The notes beneath the pieces were generated by a model, which was not told the DNA's origin, did no database searches, and saw only the letters and a list, made by a program, of their open reading frames with translations. The translations under genes were made by a program, and so were the position numbers. From Cricetomys ansorgei (taxonomy: Eukaryota > Chordata > Mammalia > Rodentia > Nesomyidae), in contig JAMJFZ010003581.1 in NCBI GenBank assembly GCA_026225945.1, forward strand, positions 12,373,001 through 12,437,000: a stretch of 64,000 nucleotides of DNA, written 5' to 3'. This document shows, piece after piece, positions 20,796 to 32,194 of this stretch (position 1 is its first letter; every line of letters starts with the position of its first letter).

Positions 20796-21744
20796 TCACG
20801 AGTAATGCAATTTCAATATGTTAGTTTATAAAAGCTGACGGCTTCCATTTCATGTGCATTTCCTCGGTCTCCTGAAAGTCTCGTGTAAACCACAGAGGGG
20901 CCTCCATGGTGAAGACCCAAAGGGGAGAGCAGCCTTTGACCCACAGCCAGGGAGGAACTGAGCTGGTCACGTGAAGCGTGGGAGTTGAACCTTCCTGTGA
21001 AGCAGAACCACCAGGTGACCCGTCCTTGGAGAGGACCCCGAAGGAAAAGTGGGGAGCTTTGGGGACCGTTTTAATTTTAGAAACTGCTGACCACGTAGCT
21101 GAATAGGGACTGCGTGGAGTCTGCCCCACTTGAAGACTGTCTTTGCACCAGTCACGCCATCAGATGTCAAAAGCTTGCCGTGTTGGGTCTCCAAGGCTAC
21201 TGAATCTCAGCAAGTCTGGGGTGCGTCCTCCTTCTGTGCTCGATCAAAGCAGGATTTGATGCGAAGAGGTGTACTTATTAGTTATTTCTGTAACAGATAA
21301 CATCTTTTAAGAGTTTATTTACCTTCTTTTTCTGGGGTAGCAGCTTGGGCTGGGCTCAGCTGGGTCATATCATTCAATTGTACTGTACTCCATGTAATAA
21401 TAATACAGAAGGCTGGCCCAGGCCTGCCCACCCAACAGGGAAGGGTCCCAAGAGCATGAACCGAAGGAAGACCTTGTGAGTCCGAGAGGGAGAACTGAAA
21501 CACTGTGGCTCTCCCTACATCCCACTGGCGTAAGGCCAGCCTGGAGTCACGGGGTGGGAAAACACATCCTGCCGCTTCAAAGAAGAGTCAAAGTCAACTG
21601 CAGAGTCTGGAGACACAGGTGACTGTGGCCAGGCCTGCAAACCATCAGACATAGTTTAACACAGTATCTCCTCCCACCTCAACACTAAGCTGTACTGGTG
21701 TCATCAATAGTGCCAAGATTCCGTTCTCGGGATGATTTTGCAGC
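20796..21744. other. single-copy sequence, no gene seen
   Basis: Slightly GC- and CpG-richer between 20940 and 21200. The minus frames 20821-21129 and 20967-21194 overlap in two phases and have no recognisable domain. Confidence 0.35.
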
Positions 21745-21905
21745 TCACCATCTGTGTGATTCTGTGCTTCAGTTATTACACACTGCGGCTATTAATAGGA
21801 GCTACCCTATACATTACCATCTCGAATCTTTAATGAGTTAATGTACATAAGGATCTCGGGCTTAGGAACGTGCTAAAAATGACTGGCTTTTATTATGAGA
21901 ATTGT
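21745..21905 (+). mobile_element. MIR SINE remnant
   Basis: 'gtgtgattctgtgcttcagt', 'gctattaataggagctaccc', 'atctttaatgagttaatgta' and 'ggaacgtgctaaaaatgact' keep the order of the MIR 3' half. Confidence 0.6.
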
Positions 21906-21984
21906 GTTGCTTCATAATGATTATTTACCTTTGTGGCTGTTGCTTCACAAGGCCTCATCTCACTGAGGGGAGAGGCATTTAGTC

Positions 21985-22052
21985 TTTCACAGAAAAATAT
22001 CAAGTGTCTGTTATGTGCCAGCAGTCAGGAGCTGGGGTACAAGCGCCTGGCA
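21985..22052 (-). mobile_element. L2 3' end remnant
   Basis: 'caagtgtctgttatgtgcca' followed by 'caggagctggggtaca' resembles the reversed L2 end (gcctactatgtgccagg ... tgctggggataca). Confidence 0.5.
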
Positions 22053-22464
22053 CTGGCCACTTCCGTGATCTCTTCAGCACCCTGCGTTTGCCTTTTAGAA
22101 CGCACGTTTCTTGCCTTGGTTTCTTTCTGCTTTTGTGATTCTTTAAATCTTTTGAATATTCCCACACATCCCTGGTGATCTCAGCACAGCCAGTGGTTAT
22201 TCTGCGTGCGCCCCTCTTGGCTCTTCCAGCCTTGAACAGCAGGGTAGAGGAGATGGCTTTGACTTCTGTCTCTATATTTTCCAATGATCCTTTTTATTTC
22301 CTTTTCTGTTTTCTGAGTTTCTGGTAGAAAGTGAATACATTTGTGAAGAACTTCTGTTCATTTAGCCAAATGGTAGCATCATCTATGTCTTCCTTATTCA
22401 GGCACCTGTGGGTAAAATACCCTAAGTCGCTGGAAGGACTCTTAAAAATATAGAGACTTAAAAA
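22053..22464. other. single-copy sequence, no gene seen
   Basis: T-rich with small frames on both strands and no recognised motif. Confidence 0.3.
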
Positions 22465-22668
22465 TATATATGTACGTATGTGAGCCTGTGTGAGTTTATG
22501 TGTACCTTATAGATGCAAGAGCCCTCAGAAGCCAGAAAAGAATATTGGATCCCCTGGGACTGAAGTTATAGGTGGTTGTGACCCTCCACGTGGGTCTTGG
22601 GAACTGAACCTGGGTCCTCTGAAAGAGCAACAAGAGTGCTTGACGGCTAATCCCTCTCTTCATCCCAC
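22465..22668 (-). mobile_element. B3-type SINE
   Basis: Reversed: 'gagccctcagaagccagaaa', 'ggatcccctgggactgaagt', 'ttgggaactgaacctgggtc' and 'gaaagagcaacaagagtgct', with an A/T-rich tail on the left. Confidence 0.85.
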
Positions 22669-22858
22669 AGAAGACTCTTATTTACTGAGGGCGGTGTTTT
22701 TAATCTACCTATAGGAGCAATGCTACTTGCCCAACTTGCCTGTAGGACCACAGCAAAGAGAAAATTATAGAACAGACACAAAAGAAATTAGAAAGTATCC
22801 TAACAGTATCTATAATGGGAGTGATGTCAACATTTACTGAGGAGCATGAGTAGCTGAT

Positions 22859-22868
22859 ACGTGTGTGT

Positions 22869-22899
<31 letters not shown>

Positions 22900-22905
22900 G
22901 GGGGG
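22859..22905. repeat. (GT)12 followed by G23 homopolymer
   Basis: The GT dinucleotide run reaches 22882 and is followed by 23 consecutive G (22883-22905), then 'cggcggtgg'. Confidence 0.95.
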
Positions 22906-23317
22906 CGGCGGTGGCTGAATAAGAAGCTAGAAACTGGCAAAGAGCCAATAAATTCTAGGGACTTAAAAGATCTTGGATTGGTCTAAAGATTTTTTTTTTA
23001 AACTAGCATAAAATTTTGCTTAATATTATGGCTCCATTCCTTTTCCATCTTTCTCAACTTTTTTTTTTTTTGTTCTGTTTCTTGGATCTAAATCAAAGCT
23101 GAACAGGAAAGTTTCTGTGTGATGTGAAATTACTGCTATAGTAACTATAAAGTGTTGTGTGCACTTCATTTCTGTAAGTACAAGGTGCTCTGCCTCTCCA
23201 CTATTAGGTATGCAGCCTGTCTGCCAGAGTGAGTTATCTCCTCTTAGATTTTGGTTATATACCCAGTCTATTTTGTAAACAGAATTTCCATTAAAAATGA
23301 ATTACTTTCCCTTACAG
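22906..23317. other. AT-rich single-copy sequence
   Basis: Contains T9 and T12 runs. Ends in a pyrimidine stretch 'ttactttcccttacag' that resembles a splice acceptor. Confidence 0.3.
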
Positions 23318-23417
23318 CTTATTGATGGGGCTGACACATCGCTAAATTTCTTTCCTGAGCCAAGATTTGTCACCTTGATCAAAAGTTGGCAAAAAGCAGT
23401 TCGTGATAACTCGAAAG
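23318..23417 (+). other. weak exon-like segment
   Basis: A 100-bp segment preceded by 'ttactttcccttacag' (acceptor-like, AG at 23316-23317) and followed by AAAG|GTGCGA (donor-like, with G at +5). One frame is open throughout, and the segment retains CpGs that continue to 23515. I recognise no protein in it. 100 bp is not a multiple of three, and the same frame stays open past the donor to 23554, so openness is weak evidence. Most such pairs in non-coding DNA arise by chance. Confidence 0.15.
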
Positions 23418-24496
23418 GTGCGAGCCCGGTGCACACCACAGAAGCTTTTCTCAGAGGTGTGTTTGTCCTTGGGTTCTCCATCTTTCGGCAATTAGCCGGC
23501 AGGGACGAGGACGTCCACACCACAGTTCCTCATGGGATCTTGGCATTTGCTTGAAATGCTTTTCTTCGTTTAGAAAGGCCGTGTTCTTCTGACAGACAGT
23601 CTGGAACAAAGTGTGCACACACGCGCACACAATGAGTCAAGAGTTGGAATGCAAGAACACGAGACTCCAAACAGTCAGCTGAAAATGTGATATCGGATGC
23701 TTGGCAGGAGGATTACCTGATAAGCCTTCCGAAATCCAGCCCATGACACAAACTGTCAGGCATGGCTGCTATTAGGTCTCCCCAAGATAGTCAGACTACG
23801 GAGGGGAGGGGACGCTGTGGAGGAGTGTGTCTGCCACTTCTTTTCGTCTTGCTAGCGGAGTTTCTATAAAAGCTTCCTTTCTGATTGTAAGATTAACACA
23901 TGCTCGCAATAAAAATATAATCAGAAAATAGAGAAAAACCAATCAAGAGAATAGAACGGGGAAATTTTTAGGATGTTATTCTATCAGCTAGCTAATAGTT
24001 TTTATTTCTGAGTTTTGGCTGATGGTGGTTCCCTGTGTTTATTCAGGGACTGTAAAAGCCACTGATGGTGGAGGAAGATAAGGTACTTTCTGTCATTCCC
24101 AAGGAAGCAAAGAAATCTTTGGGTCTGGTATTTGCCCTGTTGTTGTTGTTCCAAATAAATCAGTGTTTACAATTCACTGCATTTCTGAGCCTGCTTCAGT
24201 TTTTTCAAAATGCATAACCCAAGAAGGAAGAAACCTCATGGAACAGGTAGAGGGAAAAAGCCAAGGTTCTGAAATATGAGATATTTGCTTTCCTAAAATG
24301 GGGGCAGCCAAGGTTGATCAGACAGCTGAACATTTTGATTTTCAGGAGAAAAGAACACCTTCTTTATGCTGGACATCAGTGACGGAAGTAGTTTTCTGGA
24401 CCAGAATAAAGCTGCGTGGAGTTAACAGCAGGTTGAAAAAATAAAAAGCCTCACCAGAAAGGGAAAGAAATCCACCTTGGCCACCGTGGGGATCTG
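23418..24496. other. single-copy sequence, no gene seen
   Basis: No repeat recognised. 24121-24160 has a short GTT run and 23880-23960 is A-rich. Confidence 0.35.
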
Positions 24497-24838
24497 AATA
24501 AGAACGGCCCCCATCAGGTTCATAGATTTGAATGCTTGGTCACCAGGTCTCTATTTGAAAGGATGAGGAGATGTCACTTCTTTGGAGGAAGTGTGTCACT
24601 GTGGGTGGGCTTTGAGGTTTCGAAAGCCCATGCCAAGCCCAGAGCATATCTCTCTTCCTGATGCTTGCAGATCCTGATGTAGATCCTTCTCTAGCACCAT
24701 GTCTGTCTGTGTGGAGCCAAGCTCCCACTTGCTTAAACCTCTGAACCTGTAAGCCAGCCCCAGTTAAATGCTGTCTTTTATAAGAGTTGCCATGGTCATG
24801 GTGTCTCTTCACAGCTATGGAACCCTGACTATGACAGG
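24497..24838 (+). mobile_element. L1 3' end fragment (murid Lx-type)
   Basis: 'acggcccccatcaggttcat', 'gatttgaatgcttggtcacc', 'ggaagtgtgtcactgtgggt', 'aagccagccccagttaaatg' and 'gccatggtcatggtgtctct' ending 'ccctgactatgacag'. Sense copy; the minus frame 24540-24857 is a shadow in it. Confidence 0.85.
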
Positions 24839-25185
24839 CCCTGTGCTCGTTATACAAGAAGGGATAAGCATTAATGACTCTTCACAGATGGGGTAAGTTA
24901 TTGATGGCCCCACCCACAGTGAAATGCCCACACAATTCATGTCTTGGGAAGGGCAAGCCACAGACACGGGTGGGCAGTGGGTAGGTTATGGCAGTTTAGA
25001 GAACTCAGTTTTACATCTCCATCCACGCACATCTTTCTGCGCACCTTACAAGTTACGTAAAGTATTTTAGTCCCTGAAGATTGTTATTTGTAGCCAGAGT
25101 TTAACCACATGGCAATGGTAGAAATCATAATAAATATGAGCAGGAAGTGGTAAGCATCATTAGGGAAGGATTGCCAGACAAAGCA
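24839..25185. other. single-copy sequence, no gene seen
   Basis: No recognised repeat or gene. Confidence 0.3.
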
Positions 25186-25380
25186 TTCTAGTGTTCAAAT
25201 GGGTCATTTCATTGACTCTGACACAACACTATGTGCTATACACTACAAATATTCTTTTATTGAGAGGCTGCCACTTGGGGCCCCTGTTGTGTCCACTGAG
25301 ATTAAAAAGAAGTGGCAAAATTAGGAATTGAACCTCTGACGTTTTGTTCTAAACCTGTCACTCCACTGCCTTCCTGGGAA
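25186..25380 (-). mobile_element. MIR SINE remnant
   Basis: 'gaagtggcaaaattaggaat', 'tgaacctctgacgttttgtt' and 'cactccactgccttcctggg' parallel the reversed MIR 5' half. The left part is weaker. Confidence 0.45.
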
Positions 25381-25477
25381 ATAGAGAGTGCTCTCTGTGC
25401 TTCCTGCATTCCCCAGAAGCTAAGAATACAAAGCTAAAGAGGCAGGTAAAATAGATGCTTAAATACAGGCGAGAGAC

Positions 25478-25678
25478 TGAAGCTTTATTTATGTGCATGC
25501 ATGCGTGTCTGTGTGCATGTACGTACACATGTGTGGATGCCTACAGAGGCCAGAAGAGGAAGCGAGGTCCCCTAAGAACTGGAATTGTAAGTGGTTGTAA
25601 GCTCCCTAATGGTAATGTGGACGCAAGGCTCGGCTCCTCTGCAAGAGCCACAAGCACTCTTAACCTCTGTATTAAGTT
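25478..25678 (-). mobile_element. B3-type SINE
   Basis: Reversed: 'gatgcctacagaggccagaa', 'gtcccctaagaactggaatt', 'gctcggctcctctgcaagag' and 'ccacaagcactcttaacctc'. The 3' tail side is GT/CATG-rich. Confidence 0.85.
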
Positions 25679-25705
25679 TATGTATATGTTGAAGAATTCT
25701 CTTTT

Positions 25706-25766
25706 GGGCACTGAGGATTGAGTACACGAGTACCCTACCACTGAGCTGCATCTGCAGCTGTTGAAG
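25706..25766 (-). mobile_element. ID-type SINE fragment
   Basis: 'gggcactgaggattgagtac' and 'gtaccctaccactgagctgc' are the reversed tRNA-Ala-like ID core with an internal deletion. Confidence 0.6.
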
Positions 25767-26331
25767 GTTTTTGAAAAAGACACGTTTGTGGCGTTTTTGG
25801 CAGGGACTCCCCCTTATACCACTTTTCATCTTACATGATTTCATTTGACCAGAAAGGCTAAGACTTTATTGGATGACAGACTTGCAGAAAGCTCTCACCC
25901 TAGGAAGGTGGCAGAGGGGAGCAGTGGAGGAGAGAGAGGGGTAGGGTGTGTTCTACATGGCGATTTCCTCCTGTGAGCAAAAGCAGAAGGCATACTAAAT
26001 GTTGCCATTTGGTACTTGACAGTGGCCACTACCCAGTGGCGCTTCAGGCATCTGAGACTCCCTTTCTGTCCTCTAAATTGTGGAGGAATACTCCTATGGG
26101 AGAGATGTCTTTCTGACCCCAGCTTGCAATCAATTAACACCACGAAGCATGGGAATTTATAGCCTTTGACTTTTATTTTCTCAGTGAGGGAGAACCTGGA
26201 AGATACCCAGACTTGAAATGGATAAGAAGTAGTGTTGTTTTGGGGTTTCTGCAGATCTCTTGTTTGATCCTAAGGTCATCAATAGTGACAGTGTCCCTAC
26301 AATTCCCCCAGAGAATCCTGTGTGGATTTAC

Positions 26332-26355
26332 AAAAAAAAAAAAAAAAAAAAAAAA
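26332..26355. repeat. A24 homopolymer
   Basis: Twenty-four consecutive A. It could be a retroposon tail, but I see no recognisable element or flanking duplication beside it. Confidence 0.9.
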
Positions 26356-26726
26356 CTTCCAGTATCTAACTTTTTAATTCTTACCATAACACCAGCTGGC
26401 TCGTAATTAACCGCTGGCATCATCAATATCTCGTCAAAGTTAATGAGTTTTTAACATAATTTTTAACTGCTCTGAAGAGGTTACAGAATTAAAAGAACAA
26501 GAATAATGTATATATTTATTCATAGACAAACTGAGGGATGAAAGATAGGGATGGAGCTCTAAGGCCTCTAGGCAAGAAATTTGAGAACATTGCCTCCCTG
26601 GGCCTTTAGGGAATCCAGAATGGAGGGGAAGGGATTGGGGGAACCGGTTTCACACCTCTGAGAACTTGTCTGAAGCTAACACTTACTTGCTGTTGCTTAT
26701 GATGACCAGAAATTGGAAGCTGTTCT

Positions 26727-26747
26727 CCTTCTCTCTGTCTGTCTGTC

Positions 26748-26794
<47 letters not shown>

Positions 26795-26824
26795 GTCTCT
26801 CTCTCTCTCCTTTTTCTCTCTCTT
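26727..26824. repeat. (CT)n polypyrimidine tract
   Basis: About 98 bp of CT with GTCT and TATCT interruptions. It generates the Ser/Leu-rich frame at 26713-26919, which is not a gene. Confidence 0.95.
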
Positions 26825-28015
26825 CTTTGGATATAGATTCATTGACCCATACTTTTCACATGTACTTGACGCATTCCGATTACCCCACCACCACCCTCTC
26901 TCACCGCCTCTGCTTGTGATCAGCTACTGTAAGTCTGTGATCACAGTGGCTGTGCCTGCCTAGAAGATGGCATTTTTCAGGCTTTCTATGTATTTTTTGG
27001 CTCCTACATTTTTTTCTGGCCCCATTCTCTAAGCTTTAGAGGGCCATATAAAAGTATCTTGTTTAAGGCTGAGCCCTCGGCCGTCCCTTACTGTTCTTAG
27101 TATCTTGGGCAGCCCTAAGTGTCTTCATTAGGAGCCATTCAATGCAAAGGGAAGCTTCTTTGGTTAAGGATGAGAGTAGCATTTGTCTATGAGTATGAAC
27201 ATAATTATTTAGGAAGCAGTTTAACGCTAAATCAATTTAGCTAAGCAGCAATAATACGTTTTCTCTCTAGCACCTATAACCTCCCCAAGCATGGGCTTCC
27301 TTCTGTCTGCGTTTATGACACCAGGTATGAATTCTCTCCAACGAAGCAAGGCTCAAATCCAACTAAAGAGCAGCTGGTTATCACCTATAACAACCGTACC
27401 AATATTGCACAGGTAGACGCACATATTGCCTGTCAGGTTGGTATTGTCGTTTGTAGAGTTCAGCGTGGTTAAAACCACTGAAGCCTTTTCTTCCCTAGCA
27501 GCCTGCATAGTACTGTCTAGGACTGTGAAAACTAGCCACTAGAAAGGAAGCTTCTAGAAGGAGGATCTGGGGTGCGTTTAACAGTATAGCAAGTACTTAA
27601 CATGCTTGAGAACCTTAGTTTGACTTCTGGCACAATGTGTGTGAGGGGACAAAGTGTGGTAAGGTTACATGACGAAAGTTAGGAAAGATCAGACTGCTCT
27701 CTCTGGGCTATGAAACTAAAAATATACTTCCTAATGGAGTATAAAAAAGTCACATGAAAGTCTATTGTCTTGTAACCCAATGCTCTAGCAACGGGCTCTA
27801 AATGACAACAACAACAGCAGAAGCCCAGGGCCAGGTGTGGGATACCTCCTTAGTATTCTGGCTCCCTACATTAAGCTCAGCATGAGCTGAGAACTCAGTT
27901 GCTCCCAACCCACATCATGGATATTTTGAACATGGACTTTGCATACACGCTCGTAGAACTCCTTTTCTGTTTCCCTTTATGCTCAATGCCGTGGTTCTAA
28001 TTTTTAGCTACTTGT

Positions 28016-28138
28016 TTATCTTTATTTTAGGGCAGTCTTGCTGTGTAGCCCAAACTGGCCTCAGACTTGACATCCTCCTGCTGCAGCCTCTTAAGTTCTG
28101 GAATTACAACCTTGTAATACCATGCTCTGCAACACTGT
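28016..28138 (-). mobile_element. B1 SINE
   Basis: Reversed: 'ttgctgtgtagcccaaactg', 'gcctcagacttgacatcctc', 'tgctgcagcctcttaagttc' and 'tggaattacaaccttgtaat'. Confidence 0.8.
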
Positions 28139-28909
28139 GTTTTTAACACCTTCTCATAAGGCTTCCTGTGTGTTTACCTCTTGATTGTAGCTGCTGTGTC
28201 ATAGCCTCGCCGGGCTGGGTAGGCACTCCCGTGCTGTAGGCATGGCAACTGTATCATTTTCAGTTTCCTGCTGTCGTAACCAGTGTTACCTAGCTTTTAA
28301 AACTTGATGCATTGGCTCTCGCATATAACAAACCATTTATTATTTATTTATATTATTTAAATTTGCTTATATTATTTAAATTGTGTGTGTGGGCGGTCCA
28401 ATTTCCTCCCCATCATTCACTTGTGGCCGTCCTACAACTTGTAGAAAACTAGGAGGTGGAGGTAGAACATGTGCATTGTTCGTTTAACTGTGAGATAAAC
28501 TAGGTGGGTCTTCTCTGATGAGAACTGGACCCGACCCCGGGTTTTCTGGAGGACTTTTACAACAAAAATAGTTCTACTACTCCGTTGAAGATTTCATATA
28601 ACCTATCTTGATGACCCGCCCGCTGTCCCACAACTCCTCCCGGATCCAGCCCTGCCGTGTTCCTCCGGCTTTTGTAATTTTTCTGCCCCTTCTTCCATGT
28701 TGTTCCCTGAGCCTTAGGTGTAGGGGTTTCGTTCTCTGCATCCTGGTGAGTCGTGGCTTTCTGTAATCACCTCTGTGCACCTTTGAGGAGGGGTGGGAGC
28801 TGCACTTATCTGTGGGCACGAGCAGAAGCGTTTGGAATGTGGTTCGAAAGTGTGTTAGCTTAGGAAAGCGGCAATAGGAGACTCTCCTCTGGTTCAGTGG
28901 CCTCATCAG
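28139..28909. other. single-copy sequence, no gene seen
   Basis: A 109-codon minus frame at 28577-28906 has no recognisable domain. The TTATATTATTTAAATT motif is duplicated near 28345-28383. Confidence 0.35.
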
Positions 28910-29258
28910 CTGTCTGAGTTAGGGTTCTGTTTCTGTGAAGAGATGCCATGACCGTGGCAACTCCTGTGAAGGAGAGCATGTGATGGGGGCTAGTTTACAG
29001 TTCAGAGATTTAGTCCATTGTCATCATGGAAGAAAACATTGAGGCATGCAGGCAGACATGGTGCTGGAAACGGAGGTGAGTGTTCTACATCTAGATCAGC
29101 AGGCAGCAGGGGAGAGAGAGGGGAGGGGAGAAGGAAAAACCTCAAAGCCCTCTCCCAGTGACACACCTCCTCCCTCAAGGCCATACCTCTTACTAGTGCC
29201 ACTCCCTATGAGCCTATGGGGGCCATTTTCATTCAAACCACCATACCAGACATGGGGA
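28910..29258 (-). mobile_element. L1 3' end fragment (murid Lx-type)
   Basis: 'gagttagggttctgtttctg', 'gaagagatgccatgaccgtg', 'ggcagacatggtgctggaaa', 'gtgacacacctcctccctca' and 'ccattttcattcaaaccacc'. A GGGAGA-rich insertion lies near 29110-29140. Confidence 0.9.
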
Positions 29259-29419
29259 GTTAGCTTCGTTTGAAGTTCAAGGCATGAATTGCTTCCAATG
29301 AACAGGCCTAAGTCCAATTTGGCTCTGCTGGTTACCGCCAGAACACAAGTACCACCATTTCATGTAGAAATCACTTGGAATTTTTATGTTAAGAAAAGCT
29401 TTTTGGTTTAACTGACCAG

Positions 29420-29526
29420 CCACTAGAGTCTGTTATGATGGTCATGAACAGCCATGTGAGTGCTGGGAGCCCAAGTCTTCTGAAGAGCAAAAAGTGCTCC
29501 TAACTACAGAGCCATTTCTCAAGCCC
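29420..29526 (-). mobile_element. B3-type SINE fragment
   Basis: Reversed: 'gtgagtgctgggagcccaag', 'cttctgaagagcaaaaagtg' and 'ctaactacagagccatttct'. The 3' half is missing. Confidence 0.7.
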
Positions 29527-29735
29527 ATCAGCCTGCTTTCTTATTTACCCCAGAACTACCTGCCTGAGCTGGCACCACCATATTGGGATGGCTTCTCCCA
29601 CATCAATTACCAATTAAGAAAATGCACTACAGGCTTGTTGACAGGCCAATCTGGTAGGGGCACCTTCTCAATTGAAATTCCTTCTTCTAAAACAACTCCG
29701 GAATGTGTCAAATTGGTATAAAACTAGTCATCACG
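29527..29735 (-). mobile_element. L1 3' UTR fragment (internal part)
   Basis: 'gcctgctttcttatttaccc', 'caccaccatattgggatggc', 'caattaagaaaatgcactac', 'ctcaattgaaattccttctt' and 'gtcaaattggtataaaacta'. The tail half of the 3' UTR is absent; the fragment abuts a SINE. Confidence 0.8.
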
Positions 29736-30449
29736 TTTATTTATCTATTTAAAACGGTAAATTTTGGAATAAAGCTCAGAATTGCATTTGGAGGGAATTG
29801 CATCTTTACATGGTAAACCATCCTGCCCAAGAGCACGAGCTGCCTCTTGTTTTAGTAACTTTCGTATTTAATATGCACACACATTTTCGTTCCTGGAGGC
29901 CTCTATTTATTTTCACTTAATTTCTGAGTTTTGTATTTTTGATGAACCATTAAGGCTTTTTTTTTTTTTTAAATAGTACAATGTCAGTTCTTCTGAATGA
30001 AGGTGTGTCATCCGGAGGGAGGAGGATCAATTGCTGGTCCACTGTTCACATGGTCTGTCATAGTTTACAGGAGCATATTAAAGACTTTGTGAATACAAAA
30101 AAGAAAAGCATGTCATAATGGAACTGGAGACACTTAGACTCCAAGGGACCGAGCGAGCTGTTCCCCTGAAGTCTATACAACGGTGGCTGTGGTTATGTTG
30201 AGATGCATGTTGCTGTCCTAAAAAGCATTTACGAGTTTTCCCTCAAATGCCACCAGCAGATTGCTTCTTTCATCCCATCATAATTTAAACTCTGAAGTTA
30301 CAAAAAATAAGGATCTTATGAATACCCTTTGTTCACTGTAAGACTAACATGATCTTGTGGGAAGTCTAGTGGTGTCTTTACTTCCATGACTTGCACATAA
30401 ACTTGTCTTGCAGTAGCTGTATGACCTGTCCACATTAAAAAAAATAATC
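29736..30449. other. single-copy sequence, no gene seen
   Basis: AT-rich with a T14 run near 29957. No repeat or gene recognised. Confidence 0.35.
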
Positions 30450-30605
30450 GTGTGTGTGTGTCTGTCCATACTTGCATATGCACGCGTGTCCTTGTCGGTG
30501 AACAATTTGAAGGAGTTGATTCTTACCTTACACCATGTGGGTTCCAGGGACCGAAATCAGGCCATCAGGCCTGGTGATAAGGGTGATGGGGTGGTGAGCT
30601 GGTGG
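30450..30605 (-). mobile_element. B4/B3-type SINE
   Basis: Reversed: 'tgaaggagttgattcttacc', 'ttacaccatgtgggttccag', 'gaccgaaatcaggccatcag' and 'gcctggtgataagggtg'. GT-rich tail at 30450-30462. The 146-codon frame at 30450-30890 starts in this SINE and is not a gene. Confidence 0.65.
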
Positions 30606-31325
30606 TCACATTTCTTCTTCCAGCTGGTGAAATGTTTATATGTGAGGGAAGCATTACTGTTGCCCTCCGACATGGATCGAGAGGGTATCTGCACTCAGAA
30701 ACTTCAAACAAAAGTCTTAAAAGGAGCTTTAAAGATAAAGAGGACTAAACTAATAAGTCTCACAGCAGCCCAAAGTGCCCTTTGTAGACCTTCGAGGACA
30801 CCTTGTTCAGATGGTTCCTACCGGAGGACACTGGGGGAGAGGCAAGGGGACAGCTACATCAATATTGACTCTGATGTACAAAACTTTTAAGAAATAATTG
30901 TATCTCTACTGAATACATACAGTATTCAGTATGGATGTATTGACATCCTCTCGTCACTCTTCCTTAAGAAATACATGTACTTCCACAGCATTTGCATGGT
31001 ATTAGATATAAATAATCTAGAGATGGTTTAAAGTCTATGCAACTACTATGGCACCTGGTACAATGGAATTGAGCAATCGCCAACAAGTACATGGTGTTTT
31101 CCAGGAGTCCTGGAACCACGCCCATAATGCTGATGAACTAGAGAAGGATTTATATCTGTGTAGACGTAGATAATGCAAATGTGGGTATAAATATAGATTC
31201 AGGGAGAAGGAGGAGGATTCTATCGTGCCTATTATTTATGAGTTTGCCGCTTTGAACCTTTATCAGAATATCTGATATTTCTCTGTGTTTAAAGACTACA
31301 AAAGATATTTTAAAAAACGATTTTC
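30606..31325. other. single-copy sequence, no gene seen
   Basis: Short direct repeat 'atacagtattcagtatgga' near 30917. No recognised element. Confidence 0.3.
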
Positions 31326-31450
31326 ACAGGCCAGATGTGTTGGCACACTCCTGTAATCTCAGCTCTCTGGAGACTGAGACAGGAGGCTTGTGTATACAGA
31401 CCAGCTTGGGATATATAGTGAAAGCCCATCAAAAAGAACCAAAAGAAAGA
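31326..31450 (+). mobile_element. B1 SINE
   Basis: 'ggccagatgtgttggcacac', 'tcctgtaatctcagctctct', 'gagactgagacaggaggctt' and 'cagaccagcttgggatatat', with an AAAG-rich tail. Confidence 0.85.
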
Positions 31451-31981
31451 AAGAAACAAAGAACGATTTTCATGCTTGAGCTCCCAGGGTAACTCTGTGT
31501 CATTAATCCACCGTTCAGCTGGGAAAACATGGCCAAGGAAACGGTGAACTTAGCATGAGCTAGGGTTTTCTGAGTCCAAGCGTCTCCAACAATTTGATAC
31601 TGGCTGGTAATAGTGTTTTCTCCTTTCCGTGATCATGATTTCCTTTAGGAATTGATAGCATGGGTGCAAGCCCTCTGGAGGGGATCGTTGTAAACAGCAT
31701 AGGCTCTGTGATTCTGCAGCCCTTGAGCCTCACAGTCACCCAGTCATCAAATTGTGAAAGGGCACGGCACCACTTCAAATGAACAGATGGGTACTACAGT
31801 AGAACTTGCAAGCTAGGTGGTGAGATCAGTTTGGGAGGTTTAGCTTGCTCACCTGACCTAAAGTCAACATAACTCTTCCAAAAGACATGAAAGAAGTCAA
31901 GCATGTGACCTGGATGTGCTTTTAACATTCGTGTTCCTCATACACAGACCATGGGTGTTTCTTTTTATTTACATGAGTATA

Positions 31982-31983
<2 letters not shown>
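31451..31983. other. single-copy sequence, no gene seen
   Basis: No recognised repeat. The minus frame 31560-31778 has no known domain. Confidence 0.3.

Positions 31984-32022
<39 letters not shown>
31984..32022. repeat. (GT)19 microsatellite
   Basis: Uninterrupted GT adjoining the tail of a reversed B3. Confidence 0.95.
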
Positions 32023-32025
<3 letters not shown>

Positions 32026-32178
32026 GGTATCTGAGGAGGCCAGAGAGGGGCATCAGATGCCCCTAGAGCTGTAGTGAAGGGCAGTTGTGAGCATCCTCAC
32101 ATGACTGCTGGAACTGAATTTGGGTCCTTTGCAAGAACAGTGTGTAGCCCAAAGCCCTGAGCCATCTCTCCAGGCCGC
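32023..32178 (-). mobile_element. B3-type SINE
   Basis: Reversed: 'ctgaggaggccagagagggg', 'catcagatgcccctagagct', 'gaactgaatttgggtccttt' and 'ccctgagccatctctccagg'. Confidence 0.85.
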
Positions 32179-32194
32179 CCCCCTCCACCAAAAA

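Larger units (their letters stand above)
25767..28015. other. 2.2 kb mostly single-copy sequence, no gene seen
   Basis: Holds an A24 run and a CT tract (listed) and a faint ID-like piece near 27590-27637 ('gcaagtacttaacatgcttg'). Nothing coding recognised. Confidence 0.35.

Noticed and set aside
26332..26355. A24 run as the tail of a processed pseudogene
   Set aside because: The 180 bp upstream show no gene-like or SINE sequence and no polyadenylation signal at the expected distance, and I found no flanking duplication.
27571..27637. ID-like SINE
   Set aside because: Only a few words fit ('gcaagtacttaacatgcttg', 'gaaccttagtttgact'); too weak to list as its own element.
30450..30890. 146-codon plus-strand frame
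   Set aside because: Its first third is a reversed B4/B3 SINE with a GT tail. The remainder has no recognised domain or splice-like borders.
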